From the NCBI GenBank assembly GCA_033852095.1, contig JAWSVD010000315.1, positions 1-11,292 on the forward strand: a DNA stretch of 11,292 nucleotides. The letters run 5' to 3'. Both the position numbers and the translations under genes were made by a program. Origin of the DNA: CALCKW01 sp033852095 (GTDB taxonomy: Bacteria; Pseudomonadota; Gammaproteobacteria; CALCKW01). Below, in pieces: positions 6,174-11,292 of this stretch. The number at the start of each line of letters is the position of its first letter. Position 1 is the stretch's first letter. Below the pieces are notes generated by a model. The model saw nothing but the letters and a program-made list of their open reading frames with translations, had not been told where the DNA came from and did not search any database.

Positions 6174-7094
6174 CTACGCAAGCAAGGCCTTGGCAATCTC
6201 TGCAGCCAATCGCGCGTTGTTGTACACCAACTCGATATTCGCCGCGAGGCTCTCGCCGTCGGTGGTCTGGGCGATTCTGGACAACAAATATGGCGTAGAT
6301 GCCTTGCCGCTGATGCCTTCTCTTTCCATCTCAGCAAGGGCTTCTTCAATGATCAAATCGATCTTTGCAGCCTCTATGGAATGCTCCGCGGGGATAGGAT
6401 TGGCAATAATAGCCCCGCCGTTCAGACCCATTTCCCACTTGGCGCGCAGCACTTGGGCAATCTGCTGAGGCTCATCCAGCCGATAATCCACCCTGTGCTC
6501 ACTCTCGCGGCTATAAAACGCAGGCATGACCTCTGTCCCGTAGCCAATCACTGGCACACCGTGTGTCTCCAAGTATTCCAGCGTGAGAGCAATATCGAGT
6601 ATGGATTTAACCCCCGCGCAGACAACCGCCACCGAGGTGTTCGCCAGCTCTTGTAGGTCAGCGCTGACATCCATTGTTGTCTCGGCGCCGCGGTGTACGC
6701 CACCAATTCCCCCGGTGGCAAAAACACGGATTCCCGCCATCTCCGCGAGGATCATGGTGGAGGCGACAGTTGTCGCGCCGTCCTTCTTTTGTGCCACCAT
6801 AAAGGCGATGTCGCGGCGACTGGTTTTGGTCACCGCCTGGCCGTTCACCGCCAGTGTTTTAAGCTGCTCTGGGCTAGCACCCACCACCAGTTTACCGGAC
6901 AGTATCGCAATCGTTGCAGGTACGGCACCTTCGTCTCGCACAATCTTCTCCACCTGCAGTGCCGTCTCCAAATTCTTGGGGTAAGGCATGCCGTGGGAGA
7001 TAATCGTCGACTCCAGCGCCACCACTGGCCGACCGGCGTCGAGCGCCGCTTTCACTTCAGGGCTGATCTGTAGGTGTTTTTCTAGCGCTAACAT
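6174..7094 (-). CDS. psuG: pseudouridine-5'-phosphate glycosidase
   Basis: Reversibly cleaves pseudouridine 5'-phosphate to uracil and ribose 5-phosphate in the cytoplasm, the second step of pseudouridine salvage. The 306 residues match the usual length of PsuG (YeiN/IndA family) and the signature blocks are all present: VALESTIISHGMPYPKN (residues 25-41), AVTKTSRRDIA (87-97), FATGGIGGVHRGAE (125-138) and VCAGVKSILD (158-167). Expected catalytic residues, transferred from E. coli YeiN with an offset of three, are Glu28, Lys90, Asp146 and Lys163 (the Schiff-base lysine). The ATG follows the psuK TGA with no gap (TGAATG), so translation is probably coupled. No pseudouridine transporter (psuT-like) gene follows within the window. 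Confidence 0.95.
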   Translation of the reverse strand: MLALEKHLQISPEVKAALDAGRPVVALESTIISHGMPYPKNLETALQVEKIVRDEGAVPATIAILSGKLVVGASPEQLKTLAVNGQAVTKTSRRDIAFMVAQKKDGATTVASTMILAEMAGIRVFATGGIGGVHRGAETTMDVSADLQELANTSVAVVCAGVKSILDIALTLEYLETHGVPVIGYGTEVMPAFYSRESEHRVDYRLDEPQQIAQVLRAKWEMGLNGGAIIANPIPAEHSIEAAKIDLIIEEALAEMEREGISGKASTPYLLSRIAQTTDGESLAANIELVYNNARLAAEIAKALLA

Positions 7095-8183
7095 TCAAGA
7101 ATCCTCGAGCATTTTTTGAATTAAAAAGACTGACATGTCTGGGTTGATGGTGCGCTCGCTCTGCAGAGCGATATTGCCCGCGGCCAGTGCGAACTGCGCC
7201 GTGTCATCGATGGCCATGCCCTGCATCCAGCAATGCCCTAGCGCCGCCATCAAGGCATCCCCCGCGCCGTTGCTGTTGCATACCCGCTGGGCTGGCAAGG
7301 CGGCGATCTCATTCACCGCCCCATCGCTGTAGAACAAACCGCCTTCACCCAAGCTGATGAAGATGCGCGCAACCCCCTGCCCATGAAACCAGTCCGCCAG
7401 CGAAGGCAACTCCTGGTCATTTGTTATCTGCCGGCCGGCGATGGTTTGCGCCTCTTGCAGATTCGGCTTCAGGGTGTGAATTGACGACAGGAACGGCCTG
7501 ATCCGTGTGCACTTAGCGACCGACACCGGATCCACAAAAATAGGCGTATCCGCCGCCAGCTGACTGACCAGGAATTCCAGCAGAGGCGGCGAGAGGTTGC
7601 AGTCCACCGTGACAAGCTCCGCCCGCTTTAACAGCGGGATGTATTTGCTCAGGTGATCGGCGCTGAAATGCTGCAGGATCGCCATGTCGGCAATCGCCAA
7701 CTGCATCTCGCCGCTGTTGTCCAAAATCGACAAATAGCTCGAGGTGGACTGGCCGTCAATGACACTCACGTGGGCTGTGTTGATGCCCGCGTTGGCGCTG
7801 TGCTCCAGCAGCTGCCGGCCCAAGTCATCCCGCCCAACCGGCGCAAACAAATAACAGTCATTGCCCAGCCGCGACAGGTTCTCTGCGATGTTGCGGCCTA
7901 CCCCACCGGGGCTGCTGCTGACGGTACCGGGTGTGGAGCTGGCGGGCGTGAGCACTTCACTGGGGTTGCCGACGATGTCCATATTAGCGCCGCCAATCAC
8001 AGCGCAATACTGGCCTTCGTCCACCACGTAACCCTTGCCTTTGATAGCACCCTTGGCCATCAAATTGGCGATATGGCTGGCCACAGCCGAGCGACTGATC
8101 GCCAGCTGATCTGCCAGCTTTTGCTGTGAGATCAACGGGTCAGCTTTGATCAGCGCTAAGATTTGTTGTTCTCGATCGGTCAT
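7095..8183 (-). CDS. psuK: pseudouridine kinase with N-terminal winged helix-turn-helix (PfkB family, YeiI/PsuK-like)
   Basis: Phosphorylates pseudouridine to pseudouridine 5'-phosphate, the substrate of the adjacent PsuG. At 362 residues it is longer than E. coli PsuK because of an N-terminal winged HTH (about residues 1-54: REQQILALIKADPLISQQ, LAISRSAVASHI, KGAIKGKGYVV), the arrangement seen in E. coli YeiI. The PfkB/ribokinase domain fills residues 58-360: AVIGGANMDIVG at 61-72, the substrate loop SPGGVGRNIAENLSRLG at 91-107, and the ATP/anion-hole motif NSNGAGDALMAA at 303-314 with catalytic base Asp309. The HTH suggests a kinase that also binds DNA and senses its own substrate; a palindromic candidate operator lies directly upstream. 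Specificity for pseudouridine is inferred from psuG, since PfkB kinases vary widely. The start is the ATG at 8183; its ribosome site is weak. Confidence 0.9.
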   Translation of the reverse strand: MTDREQQILALIKADPLISQQKLADQLAISRSAVASHIANLMAKGAIKGKGYVVDEGQYCAVIGGANMDIVGNPSEVLTPASSTPGTVSSSPGGVGRNIAENLSRLGNDCYLFAPVGRDDLGRQLLEHSANAGINTAHVSVIDGQSTSSYLSILDNSGEMQLAIADMAILQHFSADHLSKYIPLLKRAELVTVDCNLSPPLLEFLVSQLAADTPIFVDPVSVAKCTRIRPFLSSIHTLKPNLQEAQTIAGRQITNDQELPSLADWFHGQGVARIFISLGEGGLFYSDGAVNEIAALPAQRVCNSNGAGDALMAALGHCWMQGMAIDDTAQFALAAGNIALQSERTINPDMSVFLIQKMLEDS

Positions 8184-8184
8184 C

Positions 8185-8216
8185 TAGACATTTACCGTCT
8201 CTTGGACATATGTCTA
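8185..8216. promoter_or_regulatory. candidate psuKG operator with three AGACAT-like half-sites
   Basis: A perfect 10-base palindrome GACATATGTC (8205-8214) overlaps the predicted psuK start point. A third copy, TAGACAT (8185-8191), lies two bases before the psuK start codon and pairs as an inverted repeat with ATGTCTA (8210-8216). Three half-sites over the start point and leader are what a repressor would need. The HTH domain of PsuK is the obvious candidate to bind here; that link is inference. Confidence 0.5.
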
Positions 8217-8244
8217 TTCTGAAGGCGTTGATCTCGAGTTGCAA
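8216..8244 (-). promoter_or_regulatory. candidate sigma70 promoter for psuKG
   Basis: On the minus strand TTGCAA (8244-8239) and CAGAAT (8221-8216) match the -35 and -10 boxes at four of six bases each, with the ideal 17-base spacing. The start point would be near 8209, inside the palindrome at 8205-8214, leaving a leader of about 26 bases. Confidence 0.45.
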
Positions 8245-8354
8245 GCCACAAAGCCGTGCTTCCGCTCCATTCCTGCACCTTCAGCTACGGCGACATATCA
8301 CGGCAGTGGCGCTGAATGCTCGCGACTAACTCGCCCCGTCTGGATTCAGAGCAA

Positions 8355-8363
8355 TGTTAGAAT
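8355..8363 (+). promoter_or_regulatory. candidate extended -10 promoter for hepT-mntA
   Basis: TGT followed by TAGAAT forms an extended -10 element (TGn plus five of six matches to TATAAT), about 39 bases before the hepT ATG. No convincing -35 box was found, which is common for extended -10 promoters. An AGG ribosome site lies at 8391-8393, 8 bases ahead of the ATG. Confidence 0.35.
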
Positions 8364-8401
8364 GGCGCCACACTCAGCACTTCTATTTTTAGGTCAACAG
8401 C

Positions 8402-8824
8402 ATGGATCAAGACGTTCGCTGGCAGCAACGCTTATCAAATTTAAAACGGGCGATGCTTAGCTTGGACGAAGCGGTAGCACTCAATGAATCCCGTGGACTG
8501 AGCAAATTAGAGCGCCAAGGCCTCATTCAGGGTTTTGAATTTACGCACGAACTCGCGTGGAACTGCCTGAAGGACTACCTCAAGTACCAAGGGGAGCAAA
8601 ACATCAACGGTTCACGCGATGCGACACGTAAAGCATTCTCCATCGGCCTGATAGAAGCAGGTGAGGTCTGGATGGACATGATCCGAAGCCGCAACCTGAG
8701 CTCCCACACCTACAATGAAGAAACAGCTCTGGCTATAGCGGATGCCGTTGCCCACCACTACCACCCAGAATTCCAACGGCTCGTGGCACGGCTTGAAGCA
8801 ATACAACGAGAAGAAAATGGGTGA
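8402..8824 (+). CDS. hepT: HEPN-domain protein, HepT/HI0074-like (putative toxin of a HEPN/MNT pair)
   Basis: A 140-residue all-helical HEPN protein of the group named after Haemophilus HI0074, annotated as nucleotidyltransferase substrate-binding protein. The conserved C-terminal motif R-x4-H-x-Y is present: Arg97, His102, Tyr104 in RNLSSHTYNE. In studied HepT toxins this motif forms the RNase site, and its Tyr is AMPylated by the partner MntA, which switches the toxin off. Other family features are the LERQGLIQGFEFTHELAWNC block (about 36-55) and SRDATRKAF (71-79). The neighbouring mntA overlaps by 8 bases (ATGGGTGA), typical of these modules. Toxicity has not been shown for all HI0074-type members, so a type VII toxin-antitoxin role is likely but not certain. 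Confidence 0.87.
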   Translation: MDQDVRWQQRLSNLKRAMLSLDEAVALNESRGLSKLERQGLIQGFEFTHELAWNCLKDYLKYQGEQNINGSRDATRKAFSIGLIEAGEVWMDMIRSRNLSSHTYNEETALAIADAVAHHYHPEFQRLVARLEAIQREENG

Positions 8825-9140
8825 AGCAGCGCTGCCACTCGCAGATGATGGCCTGAACACGCGTACACGCGCTCAAATCGCGGAAGTTTTGTCCCGCTAC
8901 CTAAGCGTTGAGCAAGCCGTGCTGTACGGCTCCCGAGCCCTGGGCCGCCATCGCGCAGGGTCCGACATCGATCTTGCACTGTCGGGCGAAGTGAGCCTCT
9001 CTACCCTCAACAAAATCGCCACCGACCTAGACGACCTTTTACTGCCGTGGGAAATAGATCTAAGCTCTCAAGCGGACATAGAAAACCCCGATCTACTCGA
9101 CCATATTGCCCGCGTTGGCGTGGTGTTTTATCAGCGCTGA
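8817..9140 (+). CDS. mntA: MNT-domain nucleotidyltransferase, MntA-like (putative antitoxin)
   Basis: A 107-residue minimal nucleotidyltransferase of the DNA polymerase beta superfamily. The signature GSRALGRHRAGSDIDLAL (residues 38-55) supplies the GS loop and two metal-binding aspartates, Asp50 and Asp52; Asp81 in WEIDLSS is the likely third acid. In MntA-HepT systems this enzyme adds AMP from ATP to the HepT tyrosine and neutralises it; here that is inferred from the linked HEPN gene. The ATG at 8817 is chosen because it gives the family's normal N-terminus, lies in the 8-base overlap with hepT and has a purine-rich GAGAAG ahead. An in-frame ATG at 8742 would only add residues from within hepT. 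It ends 173 bases before the next gene. Confidence 0.88.
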   Translation: MGEAALPLADDGLNTRTRAQIAEVLSRYLSVEQAVLYGSRALGRHRAGSDIDLALSGEVSLSTLNKIATDLDDLLLPWEIDLSSQADIENPDLLDHIARVGVVFYQR

Positions 9141-9313
9141 TCGCGGATCAGCCTTCTCTGTAGTCCGGCCACAAAGCTCACTTCCAATGGCACTTTGGTG
9201 AGATTCGAACAGACTTTGCGCAAGCAAAAGGCCCACTTTAAAAAACAGGGCCCAACTCAGTTGCACTGTCACAATTTCCCCACCCCAGTTAAAATCCCAA
9301 GGCAGCAGACAAG

Positions 9314-10480
9314 ATGACGATCAACATCAACAGCAGTTTTGACAGTGGCAATATTGAAGTCATCGAGGCGAATGACTCCAGCGCCATTCAGCTGAAAATC
9401 CGCAAAGACAGCGGATCAGACTTTCTGCAGTGGTTCCATTTCAGCGTGTCAGGCCTGCGCGGCAAAAGCTGCACCCTGTCCATCGTCAACGCCGGAGATA
9501 GCTCCTACCCCAAGGGATGGCAGGGCTATGACGTCGCCAGCTCGATCGATCGCCAAAGCTGGTTTCGCACACCGGCCCAGTTTGATGGCCAGGTGCTCAG
9601 CTGGACCTTTGAGGCCACCAGCGATGTGATCTGGTTTGCCTACTTTGCCCCCTACTCCATGGACCAACACACGGACTTGATTGCAGCGGCAGCAAGCGCC
9701 GACGGTGTTGAATACCAGAACCTCGGCCTGACCCAGCAACAACGCAGCATTGATTATCTCAAAATCAGCGCGCTGCCTGTGCAAACTGTAGAAGAACACA
9801 GCGAGCTTCAGCGCAAGCAACTGTGGGTCATTGCCCGCCAGCACCCCGGTGAATCCATGGCCGAGTGGTGGATGGAGGGATTCTTGGATCGCCTACTCGA
9901 CACCGACGACGCCACCAGCCGCGCCTTGCGCACACTGGCGGATATTCACGTGGTGCCAAACATGAACCCAGACGGCTCATACCTCGGTAACTTGCGCACC
10001 AACGCCCTGGGCATCAACCTGAACCGCGAGTGGGCCTCACCCAGCCTGGAAAAAAGCCCAGAGGCCTTTCATGTCAAAGAGCGCATGCAACACACGGGCG
10101 TGGACTTATCGCTGGACGTACACGGCGACGAAGCGCTGCCCTACAACTTTATTGCAGGCCCGGAAGGCATTGAAGGCTGGACCGCCGAACGCGACGCGGA
10201 GCTGGTCGCCTTCAAACACACGTGGGCAGCGCTGAACCCTGATTTCCAAGTGGCGTATGGCTACCCGCGGACACCAGCGGGCCGCGCCGACTTAAGCATC
10301 TGCAGCAACCAGATAGCGCACCGCTTTGGCTGCTTGGCCATGACACTGGAAATGCCTTTCAAGGACACACAGGGCACGCCGCGCCCCTTCAGTGGCTGGT
10401 CAGCGGAGCGCAGCATGCGACTCGGCGCGTCCTTTGTGGACGTGGCGCACTTGGCCTTGAGCGGCCGCTTGCTTGGCTGA
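9314..10480 (+). CDS. M14-family zinc carboxypeptidase, cytosolic carboxypeptidase (CCP/AGBL)-like
   Basis: A 388-residue metallopeptidase with the two-domain layout of bacterial CCP homologues. An N-terminal beta-rich domain (about residues 1-130; FDSGNIEV, WFHFSVSG, WFAYFAPYS) is followed by the M14 peptidase domain. The zinc ligands are His177 and Glu180 (RQHPGES) and His270 (LDVHGDE). Substrate-binding residues appear in NMNPDGS (216-222), NLRTN with Arg228, and NLNREW with Asn235 and Arg238. The catalytic base is Glu346 in TLEMPFK. There is no signal peptide, so it should act in the cytoplasm. Eukaryotic relatives trim glutamates from tubulin tails; the natural substrates of bacterial members are largely unknown. 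It stands alone: 173 bases separate it from mntA and the next gene is convergent. An AAGG lies about 11 bases before the ATG, a loose spacing. Confidence 0.92.
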   Translation: MTININSSFDSGNIEVIEANDSSAIQLKIRKDSGSDFLQWFHFSVSGLRGKSCTLSIVNAGDSSYPKGWQGYDVASSIDRQSWFRTPAQFDGQVLSWTFEATSDVIWFAYFAPYSMDQHTDLIAAAASADGVEYQNLGLTQQQRSIDYLKISALPVQTVEEHSELQRKQLWVIARQHPGESMAEWWMEGFLDRLLDTDDATSRALRTLADIHVVPNMNPDGSYLGNLRTNALGINLNREWASPSLEKSPEAFHVKERMQHTGVDLSLDVHGDEALPYNFIAGPEGIEGWTAERDAELVAFKHTWAALNPDFQVAYGYPRTPAGRADLSICSNQIAHRFGCLAMTLEMPFKDTQGTPRPFSGWSAERSMRLGASFVDVAHLALSGRLLG

Positions 10481-10504
10481 GCGAGCGATCTCGAGGGAGA
10501 GTGA

Positions 10505-10528
10505 CTCCACATCAACGGGCTTGTGGAG
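10505..10528 (+). terminator. weak stem-loop after the M14 gene, possible terminator
   Basis: CTCCACA (10505-10511) and TGTGGAG (10522-10528) form a perfect 7-base-pair stem with a 10-base loop, 25 bases past the M14 stop. It lies in the short gap between two convergent genes. No T-run follows, so it may be only a 3' structure. Confidence 0.3.
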
Positions 10529-10543
10529 AGCACTACGATTTGT

Positions 10544-10555
10544 TCTCAGCTGAGA
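10544..10555. repeat. 12-base perfect palindrome between convergent genes
   Basis: TCTCAGCTGAGA reads the same on both strands and lies 14 bases past the end of the GST-like gene. It shares the TCTCA/TGAGA arms of the candidate LysR operator at 1657-1671, but without its spacer and in a place unsuited to regulation. This is probably coincidence or a small terminator-like structure. Confidence 0.3.
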
Positions 10556-10569
10556 GGCTTCCTGTCAGC

Positions 10570-11292
10570 TCAAACAAGCTCAACCCGATAACCCGCCCGC
10601 GGGAAATGCACGCACACGGTACCGACCTGCTCCGCCGTGTGTTCAACGACGATTGTCTCTGCGTCCGCGAAGCGCAACTTGCCTTCAACAGGTATTTCAC
10701 CGCCGTCGACGTCTGGGTGTATGGCAACCGATAAGCCGGGCTCTAGATTTTGCGGGTCGTTGGGTGCCACACCTGTGCTGGCCATGGGCTGCAGCTCTTT
10801 GGCTCGTGCAAGGGCTTGCTCAGCACTCATGCTGCTGGATGTGCCATGACCCAGCGCAGACACGTTGGCTTCCCACCGCAGCAAACCAGGAAACTCGGAC
10901 AGCATGGCGGGGCCACCGCCCCAGCGCCCTCTGATGAACCAAACCGCACAGTAGATCTGCGCATCAATGGCGGCCGGTGATGGACCAAGCAAGAATTTTC
11001 GGCCATCGCTCAATTGGCTATCGAGCCAAGCCAGCGGCGCCCGTAGCTGCGCCACGTAGTGCGGCAGTAGAGCGTTGGCCTGCTGCAGGTCCTCTGCCCA
11101 GTTCTCACCAAAGTAGAGGCGGCCACGGTCTTTGGCAAAGTCCTCTGCCAAGTCGCTGCCCGCAGAGCCGAGCACAATTTTCACGGCGAGCGCGAATAAA
11201 GTATCGTCGGCCCAACGGCCGAGACAGGACATAAGCCCCGCTTCGGCCGTGGGCATGAAAGACGGCTCTGGATGGCGGCGTTCAAGCTCGCG
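10570..11292 (-). CDS. glutathione S-transferase-like protein with extra C-terminal domain (partial, 5' end outside window)
   Basis: The last 240 codons of a gene whose frame is still open at the right edge, so the ATG at 11256 is almost certainly internal. The text before it (ELERRHPEPSF) reads like the end of the thioredoxin-like GST domain. Next comes a helical GST C-terminal domain: LGRWADDTLFALAVKIV, LPHYVAQLRAPLAWLDSQL, FLLGPSPAAIDAQIYCAVWFIRG, with the Asp of SPAAIDAQ at the GST N-capping position. After about residue 165 of the ATG-numbered part, a further segment of about 65 residues (from PNDPQNLEPG to VGTVCVHFPRAGYRVELV) looks like a small beta domain beyond the normal GST end. The thioredoxin-like half that binds glutathione is not visible, so activity cannot be judged. 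Confidence 0.78.
   Translation of the reverse strand, partial: RELERRHPEPSFMPTAEAGLMSCLGRWADDTLFALAVKIVLGSAGSDLAEDFAKDRGRLYFGENWAEDLQQANALLPHYVAQLRAPLAWLDSQLSDGRKFLLGPSPAAIDAQIYCAVWFIRGRWGGGPAMLSEFPGLLRWEANVSALGHGTSSSMSAEQALARAKELQPMASTGVAPNDPQNLEPGLSVAIHPDVDGGEIPVEGKLRFADAETIVVEHTAEQVGTVCVHFPRAGYRVELV

Noticed and set aside
9189..9215. tRNA 3'-end-like sequence on the minus strand (GTTCGAATCTCACC near a CCA)
   Set aside because: The T-arm stem would have mismatches in the middle, and no complementary acceptor strand was found at the right distance upstream on the minus strand. No cloverleaf can be drawn.
1..11292. CRISPR array, prophage or integron structure
   Set aside because: No regularly spaced repeats, phage genes, integrase or attC-like elements were seen.

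Overview
The window looks like chromosomal DNA of a Gram-negative proteobacterium, most likely a free-living, probably marine, gammaproteobacterium. This rests on gene content (phosphonate oxidation, a GcvA-like LysR regulator, an HTH-fused PsuK with PsuG, a HepT/MntA pair, an M14 cytosolic-type carboxypeptidase, a GST-like protein) and on moderately high G+C. No rRNA or tRNA gene and no CRISPR array was seen, and no intact mobile element.

Left part (1-2597): an organophosphonate catabolism locus. An HD-domain mixed-valent di-iron oxygenase (tmpB/phnZ-like, cut by the left edge) overlaps the end of a gamma-butyrobetaine-dioxygenase-like Fe(II)/2-oxoglutarate hydroxylase (tmpA-like). Together they are expected to convert 2-(trimethylamino)ethylphosphonate to glycine betaine and phosphate. 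A LysR-type regulator is transcribed divergently. The gap between them holds a 15-bp inverted repeat centred about 63 bases upstream of a predicted tmpA start point, a typical place for a LysR site.

Middle part (2598-6173): a patchwork. It holds a DUF393 (DCC-like) protein that has lost one of its two motif cysteines, an unrecognised 108-residue protein overlapping it upstream, a pair of adjacent palindromes, and a decayed 3' fragment of an IS630-family transposase. Next come an orphan secreted ABC-type solute-binding protein with no permease or ATPase beside it, and then about 760 bases without a convincing gene. The stretch from about 3.6 to 5.7 kb looks more A/T-rich than its flanks and may be a transferred or rearranged insert.

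Right-centre (6174-8244): a pseudouridine salvage operon on the minus strand. psuK (pseudouridine kinase with an N-terminal winged helix) is followed without a gap by psuG (pseudouridine-5'-phosphate glycosidase). A candidate promoter and palindromic operator sit just ahead of psuK, suggesting that its own HTH domain regulates the operon.

Right part (8355-11292): a HEPN/MNT pair (hepT then mntA, overlapping by 8 bases) resembling type VII toxin-antitoxin modules; a complete M14-family zinc carboxypeptidase of the cytosolic (CCP) type; and, convergent with it, the 3' part of a glutathione S-transferase-like gene with an extra C-terminal domain, cut by the right edge.

Most of the window belongs to recognisable families. 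The items most worth a second look are the tmpAB-LysR operator, the psuK operator, the Cys-to-Arg DUF393 protein with its unknown partner, and the rearranged solute-binding-protein island.
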